A DNA stretch of 64,000 nucleotides from assembly GCA_023055505.1 (NCBI GenBank), contig JALIRH010000007.1, forward strand, positions 11,535,773 through 11,599,772. The letters are read 5' to 3'. This DNA is from Callipepla californica brunnescens (lineage: Eukaryota; Chordata; Aves; Galliformes; Odontophoridae). Under the pieces are notes generated by a model, which saw nothing but the letters and a program-made list of their open reading frames with translations, had not been told where the DNA came from and made no database searches. Shown one piece after another: positions 28,486-39,857 of the stretch; position 1 is the stretch's first letter, and every line of letters starts with the position of its first letter. Both the position numbers and the translations under genes were made by a program.

Positions 28486-30398
28486 TAAGTTGTTTGTATG
28501 TATGAACAGGATGCAGTTTCATCAAACTGGCACAGTGGTACCTGGAAGATAACAGTCAAGTCTTTCCACGTAACAAGCTACTGCCTACTTCCTATTCTTC
28601 AGATGAAAAGATGGAAGTGATCCTATAGAAAGAAAATGCCACTGTCTTGCCAAAACTAGAACAGTCTAATGAAGGCTTTATTTCTCACAGTAAGCAACAA
28701 GTACCAGACATCATTTTACTTCTCTGTTCCTCTTCCTGCCACCCCCCCAGTAATTTGAGGAAGGTCATTTACACGTCATCACTGTAAATATCACCATCAG
28801 CATGCAGTCAAGGTATTTGAAAACCAGCTTTGTAAAAGCACTCTCAGCTCTAGTATTCAGTGACATCACAAGCAGGAAGCCTGTTAGAATTTCCAATTTG
28901 ATTTGAAGCATACAGATTATGAAACAGATAGTTATTCCCACTGCTTTGCAGCATGCAGCCACAGAAGCAAGAGTGTTTTCAACAGCTCCGCTCAGCCAAT
29001 AAAACTGGAAATGAAATAAAAATTATCATTATGATCTTTTTGCCTGATCTCCTTCAAAAGGTCAGTGAAACGCAAACGTTACAAGCTCCTTTCTGCAGAA
29101 GAAAATAACTGCCTTAGAAAAAGAACAGCTGACCACAGCCTAAGCTGAGCATAGCAGAATTACCAAACCCAGCTGAGCTGGTGTGTTGGTGTGTAACTGC
29201 TTTCCCTTTTTTTTTCTTTTTTTTTTTCTCAGCTTGAGATAAGAAAAGGCATCCAGTTAAAAGCAAATCTTCCAGACAAGCCACAACCTATTGACACAGC
29301 TGCCTATCAATACCACTCAACAGGAAACAAGAAGAAATGCAACACGTTCTGATTTCCCTGTACACCCATTCTCTAAGAGGGAGAAGGGCTACACATTCAG
29401 ATCAAACTGCAGGATGATCCAAACTGTTGTTCTTCCCTGCATCAGCACTGGGAGGGCAAACAACAGCTCTTTGCCAGCCTATGAGAGCAATCTTGTAAAT
29501 ACAGCAGATACACTAAGGCCATTCATACCCCCCCGTATGGCACCACAGCCAAAACTCATGGTTAGGATAGCAGCCTTGTCCTTTGGCTTAACTGAAAGAA
29601 AAGTTGTCACAAGTTATTTGAGGGGAAAAAAAATAAAAAATACACTCAAAATGTGACAGAGATGTGGAATGCAGCACTGGGAAAAGCACTATAAACATGA
29701 ACAGTTCATTACAGTATCTTTTTTTTCTGCAAATAAAATACCAAACTATGCAGAATCCAGATTGTTGGTGAAGATAACTCACTACATTTGAAGATAATTC
29801 AGTACTGTTTGAAGATAACTCATAATACCAAGCTTCAAGGGCAAAACTCTACAATAACAGCTTGTAGATGATAAACACATGATTTGGTCTAGCAGTTCCT
29901 AGAACAGGAACAAAGAACATTTGGAAAGGACAAAAATTAACCCTTGCTTTCACCCAAAGAATGTCTCAATCAAAGGAGTTGCATCACATTGAAGCACTGC
30001 ACTCTTATTTCAAGCACAGATGGCTTCTCCCTATCACAAGCAATATTCCAATTGCACAAGAGGATAATGAAACTTGATGTGCAGGGAAAGGAGGAATAAC
30101 AAAAACCATACTAAGAAAGAAGAAAATAAACAAACAAAAAAAGCCAACACACTATGTTTTTCAAGTAACTGCTAAGCAAAAGTAAAGATGATTCTTTTCC
30201 CCCTCCCAATTCTTCTCATTTCATCTTATTTTAGGAATGTAACAAACTTCCAGTTGGGTCATTTTGCTTTACCACAAGACAGTTATCTGAACTCTCCTGC
30301 AGTTATACCACTTCTCTTCCTTCGCCACAAAAGTCCCTTGAGGTATGAACACTTTGTTTAAGGCATCAATCTGCCCCACACAGCCTCCTTCCTCCACC

Positions 30399-30420
30399 AC
30401 ACACACACACACACACACAC
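30399..30420. repeat. (AC)11 microsatellite
   Basis: Uninterrupted AC repeat about 0.6 kb left of the CpG island. Confidence 0.95.
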
Positions 30421-30959
30421 TAGATCTCAGGTCCACAAGCAAAACACGCAGTGGCAATGAGCAGAGCCAGCAACCACAAGCTGTAATGCCAAACAACTGG
30501 AACTGATGTCACTTCCAGTAGCACTCTGCCCAAGAACATCCCCCCTTCAGATGCAGCCCCTTCTAGGTCAGCAATGAAGCAATTGCATTTCACAACATAA
30601 ACAGTTGTTCGGCCCCACTGCGAACGACATAAACATATGGATCTATTTATAAACCATTCTTCCTACTTATTGCAGAAGACAGCATGACTTGTTCCAGGAT
30701 AGAAATTAACAGTGTTTCCAAGAACAGAGGGGAAATTCGGGCAGCTCACACCTTCTCCCGCAGCCTGTCCTACCGGCACTCCTTGCTTAGGAGCCATAGA
30801 CAAAGTGGCACAGAGCTGCTACTTCAACAAGGTTTCAAGGGGAGAGCAACCTTGTTATCACCCACGCGGCTTCTTCCGACGCTTCGAAAAGGAAGAAACA
30901 AATCAAAACCCAACGGCAGCTGCGAAAGAGGGAAAAAAAAAACCAAAAACCCACGAGCG

Positions 30960-31560
30960 AAAACATCTCCAACCTGCCCAGATAACCACGCACACCGGAG
31001 CGCAGGATGGAGGGCGAGCTCCTCGGTGCGAACGGCTCCGGCCCCAACAGCGCAGCGCTCCCCGGAGCCCGAGAGGCCGAAGCCGGCGGCTGTTAACCCT
31101 GCTCCGGAGGACCCGCGGGGCTCTTACATACGGGGCTCCGGGCACCGCGATGCCGCCCCTTCACACCCCCTCCCCGCAGCACCCTTCTCCGCCGCACCGC
31201 CTTACCGCGCCGCTCCGGAGAGGCTGCGAAGGTGCGCGGCGCTACCCGCGGCCGAGCGCCGCCGCCCCGCGCATGGCGTCCCCGCCCCGGCGGCAGCCAC
31301 CGAGCGAAGTGCGCGCGGCCGGCGCCGCTCACGGGCTTTTCCCCGGGGCCGGCGGCGGTGTGGCGGAGGGTGGGGTGAGGGCTCGCGGGGGCGGGCGCAC
31401 CCACGGCTAGGAGAGCGCCAGGCGTTGTGGCGCCCCCTCGTGGCCGCAGGCGGCGCGGGGATGCCGGGCTTTCCCGCTTGGCAGCCGCGTTGCGTCGCCC
31501 TCCTCCCTTTTGTCCTGGCTTGGCCCGGCGGATAAACAGGTCTATCGGCGGCAGGAAAGA
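30960..31560. promoter_or_regulatory. RNF144A: CpG island, probable RNF144A promoter
   Basis: The strongest GC- and CpG-dense block outside the two antiviral genes. In vertebrates RNF144A lies next to RSAD2 on the same strand and downstream of it, which puts its promoter here with transcription to the left. No protein evidence for RNF144A lies in the window, so the assignment rests on gene order. Confidence 0.6.
31206..31400 (-). other. RNF144A: Candidate non-coding first exon of RNF144A
   Basis: Within the CpG island a good minus-strand donor, GCGCG|GTAAGG, has its exon end at 31206. A leader starting near 31.4 kb would splice here to a coding exon beyond the left edge. The start is a guess. 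Confidence 0.3.
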
Positions 31561-32246
31561 AACAACGGGGAAGCCCCGTTGTCCCTACAGCTGCTTTCCT
31601 GTTGTTGGTTTACGTACGGAGCAACAGGGAAGCGTGAAAGACAGCCAGCGAGCTGCAGAGGTGAGCAAGAGAGTCCCCACGATTGTACTCCATCACCACT
31701 GGCACGGTGCAGGCAGAGCCTGGTGCCATCCCCAGGCTTCATCCGCAGCTACACCTCTTGTGAAAGCAATCGTTATCCAGCCATTGTGTGCCTGGGTTAT
31801 ACTAAAATACATTACACTAAAATAAAAGAAGAAGCGAACAGCAAACTTAAGAAAGTGGAAAATTTTATTGCGCTACGGAACGCATGTGGAATATTCCGTA
31901 CAAATTGCAGCACAGTTTCATTCAAAAATTCATCTCAGCGTTTAAACGCATCGAGCTTCTTTCACACTGAAAAAGAGGGCATCGTAAAATGCACCTTCCA
32001 CGACAGTGTTACCCATTACTCAAGGTACGATCCTGCTGATTTAAGCGAAATCACAGATTTACACCCTGACTCTCAGGGTCACGATGTGCACGTAACCCTG
32101 CAGCCTGGGAGTGGCCCCATTGAAGCCAGTGTTACTCCTCTGGTCCCATGCTGAAAGTTAGCCATAAACACTGAATGAAAGTCACAAATGCACCTGATCC
32201 AACGTGAAAAATAATAATCTGGGTTAATCAAGCTGCAGCCAACATT

Positions 32247-34733
32247 TTTATTATTATTATTTCATACTGAAAATGAATTCTCTGTATAAAATCCCAGTAG
32301 CTATTTGTTAACTTTCAAGCTTGTCTGTCAAACTCCGTTAGGCAAATTCTTCATTTACAGTGTACACATCAGTGTGGCATTTTCTCTGGAGAAGAGTCAC
32401 ATCTCACAGAACCATTTTCCCAGTTATGTATGGCAGCGAGAGGCAGGGTAGAATCCTGAACGTTTTAAGAAACAAGTTAGAACCTTGTGATTAAAATCAT
32501 CCTCCATGCCTCAGCGTTGAAACTATTCACTGTGTTTTCACATTCTCAGCTCCTTTTGTTTATCCTGCAGCTTCCTCCTGCAGCACAGCGATCTCTCGCA
32601 GCACAACAATGGCCATTTACAGAGCAGAACACTCGGGGAAACATGGCAGGATTTCTGGCTCTGAATGGGGTTTTGTGCACCACACATCTGCGTGCCACGA
32701 TACAGCTGGCGTTTTCGGCAGCAGCAGCAAGCGGGTGGATTTAGCGGTACAGTGATGCACTAAATCTTTCCTCAGGCTGGGGCTGAGCCAGCAGCAAGGG
32801 AAAATGCTCCTTTTCTATCACACAGCATCGGTGCTGAGGAGGAAGCCAGACTTCACGCCTGAGCAATGGGAGCACAGAGGAAATGGAGCACTGCGGTCAC
32901 ACGGAATTGAGCTGCCCGTAGTTGGCACTCGGGCAAAACTCCAACGGAGGTCAGAGGAACAGCTGCCAAAAGTCTGTGGGGTTAATGCGCGTGGGCCATA
33001 TTTAAAATGTCACTGAGTATTAATACGAGGAAAAAAATACAGAAACGTGTGGGAAGCGAGGGCAAGATGCGAAAAGACAAAAGAGCACCATTGAGACAGT
33101 GGATGTGCAATTAGGACAGTAAAATCAGAAACGGAAGGAATTGTAAACTGAAACAGTTTTCAGAAGTGCACCTTTTTGTTACTCAGAATTAGCGGTTCCT
33201 GTTTAAGAGCTTTCCCCTTCAGTTCTGAAGGTGCACTGAGCGAATACAAAACATTTCAGTTTAAAACTTCTTTTAAAATATGGGCACAATCAGAAAAAGG
33301 AAAAGAAGGTGTACTCTACGTAGTACATTTAATGCACGCTGGCTCCCAGTGTCTGAAAGTGTTTATACAGGTGAGGCAGCCGGGGCAGTGAGTGCAATGG
33401 GCACTGGGAACAAACAGCACCTGCTCACTGCTGTTTGTGCAAGGGTTATCCCCAGGCCCCCCTCAGAGAGCTCTGGGGTGGATAGAACAATTAGATTTGA
33501 GAAACAAATTAGAAAACTATAAACTAGTCAGAAAAACAAGAAAGCAGGCAGCATATTTATCACAGGGTGTTTTTGTTTGTCTATTTTCTATTGTTGCTGC
33601 CAGCTCTTCAAATCAGAGACAGCTATCACAAAACCTCATCAGTTTCACTCAGTATCTGCCAGTTAGCAACCAGCAGGTAAGAACCAGCAAGCTTTAAAGG
33701 AAGGGTGCACGATATAGGAGCCTTGTTGTTTGCCTTAGCAAAACAAAAAACATGGGAAGAACTGTCTGTATTCAAGAGAAGACACATGTGAAGAGCCTTA
33801 CGTATTATTCACTCACTGCAGAAAGGTTCTTCAACAAATCTGTGTGCAGAAGGCTATTAAAAATAATAAATCAATTTTTGCAGATAAAAGGAGAATGGAC
33901 AAAGTTATGAATAAAATACAAACATGGTTTCCACTGTAAATATTTGTCAGGACTGAGGTCATTGTCAATGTGAACCAAGAAGTCGCTTGCCATTGGGCAA
34001 AATTCATTTTCATGTTTTAGGAGAAATACAATATTCTCTCATGATTAAAAGCAGTGTTGTCGTAGCAAATAACATCTCCCAACATTTTTGCAAATGCCAT
34101 ATGTGTATATGGAGGAGAGGGAGGAAAACAACAGATGCTTTTAACAGTTCAGTCTTTAAAAGTAAAAAATGCTATGTTTTTAAAACCCGATTTCCTTTCA
34201 AGCGTATATAATGGTGACAAGATTCTGACTCTCTTGTTACTCCTGAAAAAGACATGGGCTGTTTGCAAAGGACTGCCCGTGGGCCCTCTTGTGAGCTGGT
34301 AAGGAACTGCAAAAACCTTTCCGTAAGAACATTTCCTTGTATGAGTTTCCACTTACCAACCACTGCAACTCTTTATAATGAGTTTGCCTGGCTTTTTTCC
34401 TGCAAGCATACTTATCTATTATCTTAACACTGTGTAAGGTGCTGTGTAACAGAAACTTAATGGTTTGCCCTAAAGTCCTTCATATTTCTATGAAAGCTCT
34501 GTAGATGCCCAGTAACATTCAACCAGAGAATAGGTGAGAACATAATCTACATCCTAAAACATTTAACATGTTCACAGAATCATACAATTTTTCATATATT
34601 AGGTTATACATCAGTCTGTATAGTATAACGTATTGTAGTTAACAGCATTCAACATATATATACACCTATATAAATGTACAAATATACACACAATTTTCTT
34701 TACAAAATTGACATCACAACTCAGCGTATTGAG
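32247..34733 (-). other. RSAD2: Probable RSAD2 3' UTR (end uncertain)
   Basis: No canonical AATAAA occurs on the minus strand close to the stop. Candidates are a weak TATAAA near 34376, ATTAAA at 33333-33328, and AATAAA at 32252-32247 or 31869-31864. The last two would give a 3' UTR of about 2.5-2.9 kb, plausible because mammalian RSAD2 has a long 3' UTR. The exact end is inferred; the next gene on this strand probably starts near 31.4 kb. Confidence 0.4.
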
Positions 34734-34898
34734 TTACCAGTCCAGAATCATGTCTGCTTTACTCCACACATACTTTCCTCCTCGTTTCAGGAACATCTTT
34801 TCATCAAATCCACTGAATTTTATTGCTGCTTCTACACCTACGTCCAGGATAGACTTGGAAGGCTCTTTCCGTCCATTTGTACAGTTTAGAAAACGCAT
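34734..34898 (-). CDS. RSAD2: RSAD2 terminal coding exon 6 (residues 303-356 and stop)
   Basis: The acceptor is TTTTCCAG|ATG. The exon encodes [20 protein letters not shown], then [19 protein letters not shown] and the terminal SKADMILDW, followed by TAA at 34736-34734. This tail is the conserved C-terminus needed for nucleotide binding and partner contacts in characterised viperins. Confidence 0.96.
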   Translation of the reverse strand: MRFLNCTNGRKEPSKSILDVGVEAAIKFSGFDEKMFLKRGGKYVWSKADMILDW

Positions 34899-37800
34899 CT
34901 GGAAAATCAGCATGAAATAGGTTAGAAAGTTAATTTGTAAAAGCTTAATTATTCTGCAGAATTAAGCACTGCAATCCCACAACAGCCTTCATAAGCATAT
35001 GAAGAGCATCACTGTAGTCCTTGAATGGCTGAGAGACTCAGTTAGATACAGTGATACACATTAGCAGGAATGAACCCATACTCAAAATCCTGAAGATTTA
35101 ACGTTTTTCTTTGACTACATATAAAATAAGTGGACTCTTTGGAACTTAGCTTTCAGGACAAGCTCTGTATTTTTAAATTACAGGAAAGCAGCAATGACAC
35201 ATCTCTACTTCAAGATTTGCAAGATGACGTGTGCAAGCTGATTGCAATTCCTCCTTAGGTCACACATACTCAATCCTCAGTGTGTTTGAAAGGAAGAAAT
35301 TACACTTGTTACTTGCACTATATGGTAAAAATATTTTATGGAATACACAGGAAAAATCAAATTGGCTCTCACTGATGTACATATAGCCATATATTAGCAT
35401 GCAAATATCAAGAATAAAACCAAGACTTACGTATTCATCCAAAATGAGGTACGAATCTCTCATCTACAATAGATATAAAAAAATAATACACAAATGTAAA
35501 TTTCTTTCTCATGTAAGGCAAAAACACAACAAACAAATTATTATTTCAAAGTCTTTGAACCATAGCAGTGTGTTCCCAAGGATTTCAGTGAACCTGGATC
35601 AAATTTACAGGAGCACGTGACAGGATTATTGTCATGACTTACCACATGAAGAAACCACAAATCATTGGAATATGACATCAAATTTAAATGTGGGTTTCCA
35701 ACTGTATTAGGGTGCTCTAAATAATGTTCAAGTTTGCTGATAACCTCAACATGAGCAAAAATTACACTGTTTTGCAGACTGGAATGATTGAGTCATTTGC
35801 CAAACAAATGACATGACTATTTAAGCGGGGCTGTTTAATTAACACCTCAGCAGACAAAGATGTCAGTGGTAATCTCCCAGAAAAAGCTCTCAGGTCCGCA
35901 TAAGGAAATTAGCCAAGAGTAGAAATAAGACACACTTAATGAGCTAAATGGTCACCTCTTGGGTAACTCCTACTTGTCTGTCCACCATTTTCCCCCCCAA
36001 AAAATTACCTTTATAAGTGAAAGGAGAACCAAGAATATAAATTGCCTACAATATTGAACCTTATCAGACTCTTAGGGAAGGAATATCCAATCCCAAAGCT
36101 CAACTATAGAAAATTCCATTTCTACTCTTTTTGTGTTGATACTTTTTATGTCCATGTAATTCAGAGGGCCACACAGCACTGTGATAGGAATCCCACTGGC
36201 TTCCATAGGACTGAGATCAATGAGGTTTTACTATTTAATTAATAACTTTGTGCTCACTAAGAAGCTTCAAAGAAAGTAAAATACCTTGATTTCTACCATA
36301 ACAAAACCAGGTGATAAGTTTCACTGTAGCTCTTCTAACGCAATACTAATAGAGAAAGTGCTAACTACCACAACACTTACTAGTTCTCAACTATCTTTCA
36401 AGCTAGCCACAAAATAGTTACGAAGGGATAGTCTTAATTTTACCTTCTGATTAGACTCAGGTACCAAACAGGGGACATCTCTGTGGCGTTCCAGGAATTG
36501 CTCGAAGTCTTCGTCACTGATAACAAATTTTTCTGCTTCTCTCAGAGCATCTTCTCCACTGTTCTCTCCTTCAATGAGCAGGCACTGGAACACCTAAAGA
36601 CAAAACACACCGTGGTAGGATTTTATGACTTTACAAGCCTTGAGGATAAAACAGTACAAAAACCTTCAGTAGTCTTTGTAACAATATCTTTAATTTTTTT
36701 TCTGTCAGTGGAGCCACATTAGTAGAAACTGTGATTTAAGTGAATACTATACAAAGGATTTAGAAATTAACATTGCATAGTTCTAAATGTAATTACACAG
36801 TCATGGTTCCTGACCAGACTTCTACACAAATCTTAACTGCTCTGGTCTTAAAGAGGGCTCACAGCCAAAAACAAACTTCTGAACCTTAATTAGTATGGTT
36901 ATATTAAAAATGCTGGTAAGTGCTATGTGGCGTACAGACTATCAAGTCAATCTGTATTCTTGTTTTAACTTGATAGAGAACTGTAAGTTTAGCTAGCTTC
37001 AGATGACAACCAAGAAACACAGAGAATATTCCCCTAGAAAGAAACAAAAGTTTGTCTACTCAATGAACTCCTACAGGCCAAGTCCTCAAATATATTCAGA
37101 ATAGACACTGGGTGAAAAAAGATGTCTTTGCTATCAGCAAACTCAGAAACCCCAGTAAGAAAACAACCCAGAAAGCTTGATAGAATGTTAAGATGTATGT
37201 CATCATGTCATGTTTTCTTTATGCTCCTTTAATAAGATGAAGACTTCGCTCACAGTGATTTTTCTTCAGAAAAAAAAAAAAAAAAATGATAATAATGCAT
37301 TTACACCTATTTCCATGAAGCAAACAGAATTACAGAATCATAGAATAATGAGAAACTATTAGGCAAGTTGTCTCCTAGTTGTAAGTCACATTATCTCTAC
37401 CCATATTTAAACCGATTATATAATGTATCAATTAATAAAATACTAGTAGTAACATATGCACACTGTTCACTAATACTCTGTAACAGAACATTAATGTATA
37501 AAATTCTATGCTACTAATTATATATCATGGTACACTAACTTCTTTTCATTATTTTTTTTTCATGACACATTTTCAGATATTAAAGACATTCTGTCTTATT
37601 TTTAAAATCATTAAAATAATTAGATCTACATATGGTGAAATAGTACTTTCAAGTAAATACCACAACAGAGAAGATTCTTGACATATTGGGCTCCATCTAA
37701 GTGCAGAACGAGAAACAATCCATCACAACAACGTGTAGCACTGACAAGATTTTCTCTAATACCACCCCAAGCTGGAGCTGGAGGTCTGGCCAGGCCATTA

Positions 37801-39747
37801 GTGTTCCAAAGAATTCCAGAACCTCATTCTATCATCAGTTTTCTCTGAAGGGTGACCAGTAGTTGACACTACTTTCTTACCTTCCAGCGCACAGGGTTGA
37901 GTGCCTTGATCTGCTCATTCATATCTTCCTCAACATTAAATCTGTTGATCACAGAGTTTATTTTGAAGGCAACAGCATACTCTCGGCACCACTGCCTCAG
38001 TTTATGCAGGTTTTCCACATGGTTCTTCTTTCCTTGGCCACGGCCAATTAAAACGTTGACTTCCTCATTAAAACTATCACATGAAATTGCCAGAATGTCT
38101 AAATATTCACCTGAAAACAAGTTTCAAAAATCAACGATCACTCTGGGTGTTTTGTTTTGTTTTGTTTTCCTCATTTTGAAATTGCTGTAGTCTGTTTAGT
38201 TTCACTTCCTCATGATCTGTCACTGAGCATCATCCAACTAGAGTACTGGGAAATCACTTCATCAACCACAAAAGCCACAGCAGTGTCATCTCCAAAAGGC
38301 ACTCCACCTTTCTAGCACTACAGAGACAGGCTGAGCTATTCTTTTATTATGCTATTGTACCAGGGATGCAATAGAACTGTCTGCATATGTTCAGAACATG
38401 TAATTAACAGTATTTCACTGGAAGTTACTCTTGGTTCACAGGTACTGTAATCATAGAATCATTAAGGTTGGAAAAGGCCGCTCAGATCATCTGGTCCAAC
38501 CATCAACCCACTCCAACCATGCCCACTATGTCCCTCAACACCACATCTCCACATTTCTTGAGCACTTCCAGGGACAGTGACTTCAGCACCTCCCTGGGCA
38601 GCCTGTTTCAATACCTCACCAATCTTTCTACGAATAAAATTTTCCCACTATCCAACCAGAAGATGAACTACTAAGAAGCTGTGTCCTGGCATCCTTCCAA
38701 GAGGCTGCGCCAATATGTCCCCCAAACCCCACCAGCACTTGTTTGGCACAGTGAACTTTTCTTACCGTACTTCTTGAACCACCGTTCTCTGATCAGGCTG
38801 CCATTGCTCACAATGCTGACGCTCGGCAGCTTCAGCTCTTCTTTGCAGAACCGGACCAGCTGGCCTACAAATTCTCCTCTGTCCTGAAGAAATGGTTCTC
38901 CTCCTGAGAAATTTATTTTCTCCATCCCTAGAAAAGGACCAGAGAATGATGCTATGAGCCTGTCTGCCTACTGACCACTACTTTCCAGCACCCTGCTCCT
39001 GTGATATTAGGAGGGAACCTGACCACGGCAGTTACAGGATGACTGAGAATCATAGAGTCATGTGAGCTGGAAGGAACCTTCAAAGGACATCTAGTCCAAC
39101 TCCCCTGCAATGAACAGGGACACCTACAGCTAGATCAAGTTGTTCAAATCCCCATCCAGCCTGACCTTGAGTGTCTCTGAGTATGGGCATCCACCGCATC
39201 TCTGGTCAGCTCATCCCAGTGCCACACCATCCTTACAGTAAAAAACTTTTTCCTTCTATCCAGTCTAAATCTCCCCTCTTTTAGTTTGAAACCATTTCCC
39301 CTCGTCCTATCAGAACACATCCCGTTAAAGAGTCTGACTTCTTCAAAAACATTTGGTTCTGCTTGTGGCTCGCATGCATCCCCCACCCTTACCCTCCCTG
39401 TGGCCCCCAGACTCACCCGCCTCCTTGAGCATTGTCAGCCCCCTCTTGGCTTCCTCCAGGGGCAGCACGAAAGAAGTCTTGGCAGTGTGGAAACAGAAAC
39501 CACACTTGTAGTTGCACTGCCTGGTGAAGTGGTAATTGACGCTGGTGGGCGTCGGGACCGCCATGTCCTGGTCCTCCCGGGGTGCCGTAGGGGTGTGGGG
39601 GCTGCAGTCCGACCTCCTTCTCCAGGGGGGCAGGGGCAGAATGAGGGGTGCCAGCCCCCAGCACAGCGCGCTCAGCCGCCCGCATAGCGCCGCCAGCACC
39701 GCCCGCGCCAGGACCAGCGGCAGGTGGCCCAGCACGCCCAGCATCAT
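34734..39747 (-). CDS. RSAD2: Viperin, interferon-induced radical SAM enzyme (complete, six coding exons)
   Basis: Coding exons are 39747-39417, 38927-38766, 38110-37881, 36593-36444, 35463-35431 and 34898-34734; all introns are GT-AG and the joined frame is 1,071 nt, 356 aa plus TAA. The product is the antiviral radical-SAM enzyme that converts CTP to ddhCTP on the cytosolic face of ER and lipid droplets. Visible features: a hydrophobic/amphipathic N-terminus (about residues 1-42), the 4Fe-4S motif CNYKCGFC with Cys78, Cys82 and Cys85, the SAM-binding GGEP motif at 119-122, and a C-terminus ending in Trp356, as in vertebrate viperins. Length is close to the human protein (361 aa). The start is the first of two adjacent ATGs (39747 and 39744); either could be used. 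The gene lies head to head with CMPK2, its pathway partner. Introns 1 and 2 carry CR1 copies. Identity is near certain; only start choice and UTR ends are open. Confidence 0.97.
35431..35463 (-). CDS. RSAD2: RSAD2 micro-exon 5 (11 codons)
   Basis: A 33-nt exon encoding [11 protein letters not shown] between acceptor TTGTAG and donor TAC|GTAAGT. Both ends are phase 0, so skipping it would delete 11 conserved residues without a frameshift. It is too short for most ORF finders but matches the viperin family at this point. Confidence 0.95.
36444..36593 (-). CDS. RSAD2: RSAD2 coding exon 4 (residues 242-291)
   Basis: Exactly 50 codons, phase 0 at both ends, from [11 protein letters not shown] to LVPESNQK. 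The acceptor is TTTAG|GTG and the donor AAG|GTAAAA. Confidence 0.96.
37881..38110 (-). CDS. RSAD2: RSAD2 coding exon 3 (residues 165-241)
   Basis: The acceptor is TTTTCAG|GT. The exon encodes the conserved core from [13 protein letters not shown] through [10 protein letters not shown] and [10 protein letters not shown] to NPVRWK, part of the radical-SAM barrel. It ends in phase 0 at AAG|GTAAGA. Confidence 0.96.
38449..38662 (-). mobile_element. CR1 fragment in RSAD2 intron 2
   Basis: Starts AATCATAGAATCATTAAGG and continues GTTGGAAAAG, TCATCTGGTCCAACCAT, GGGCAGCCTGTTTCAATA. It ends about 100 bp from exon 2. Confidence 0.9.
38766..38927 (-). CDS. RSAD2: RSAD2 coding exon 2 (residues 111-165)
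   Basis: The acceptor reads TTTTCTAG|GG and completes the split Gly codon 111. The exon encodes [12 protein letters not shown] (GGEP motif) and the conserved [10 protein letters not shown] strand. The donor reads TACG|GTAAG, leaving one base of Gly165. Confidence 0.96.
39047..39352 (-). mobile_element. CR1 fragment in RSAD2 intron 1, near the exon 1 donor
   Basis: Starts GAATCATAGAGTCATG, with CTAGTCCAACTCCCCTGCAA and ACCTACAGCTAGATCA. Its minus-strand translation keeps the CR1 ORF2 C-terminal pattern ([17 protein letters not shown]). It fills most of the 489-bp intron and ends about 65 bp from the exon 1 donor. Confidence 0.92.
39417..39747 (-). CDS. RSAD2: RSAD2 coding exon 1 (residues 1-110 plus first base of 111)
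   Basis: Holds the N-terminal membrane-binding region, the variable linker and the CxxxCxxC cluster. It ends at a strong donor reading GCGG|GTGAGT on the minus strand. Both candidate ATGs have moderate context (G at -3 for the first, A at -3 for the second). The exon is GC-rich and lies inside the promoter CpG island. Confidence 0.95.
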
Positions 39748-39748
39748 T

Positions 39749-39827
39749 GCTCGGCTCGGCTCGGCTCGGCTCGGCTCGGCTCGGCTCGGCTCGGCTCGGC
39801 TCGGCTCGGCTCGGCTCGGCTCGGCTC
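39749..39827. repeat. (TCGGC)15 / (GCCGA)15 pentanucleotide tandem repeat
   Basis: Fifteen uninterrupted copies of TCGGC on the plus strand (39751-39825), ending 3 nt before the viperin ATG. On the gene strand it reads GCCGA repeats. None of the six frames contains a stop. It lies between the inferred TSS (about 39830) and the start codon, so it would make up most of the 5' UTR. Confidence 0.97.
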
Positions 39828-39857
39828 TCACGCCGCAGCATGAAGCCCGACTCTCCG

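Larger units (their letters stand above)
1..31205 (-). other. RNF144A: Probable RNF144A intron 1 (no coding exon seen)
   Basis: 31 kb with no recognisable vertebrate coding exon on either strand; the RING/IBR sequence of RNF144A is not present. The open frames here are mostly under 145 codons and show no family motifs. Contents: a tandem duplication at 1150-1284, a pyrimidine-rich tract at 4944-5065, CR1 at 8060-8516 and 28306-28485, (AC)n at 10145 and 30399, an exon-like open segment at 16000-16310, and a more GC-rich patch at 24.8-25.6 kb with no identified content. The remainder is plain AT-rich sequence. Confidence 0.5.

Noticed and set aside
1..31205. Search for RNF144A coding exons (RING/IBR cysteine patterns)
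   Set aside because: None found on the minus strand, so RNF144A is assigned only by gene order and its CpG island.
30684..31535. 283-codon plus-strand open frame (and a 232-codon one overlapping it) in the CpG island
   Set aside because: The long frame follows from very GC-rich sequence with few stops; composition is Arg/Pro/Ala-biased, several frames are open at once, and no domain is recognisable.
37327..37400. Possible CR1 tail remnant (ACAGAATCATAGAATAATG) in RSAD2 intron 3
   Set aside because: Only about 20 bp resemble the tail and the adjoining sequence does not follow CR1.
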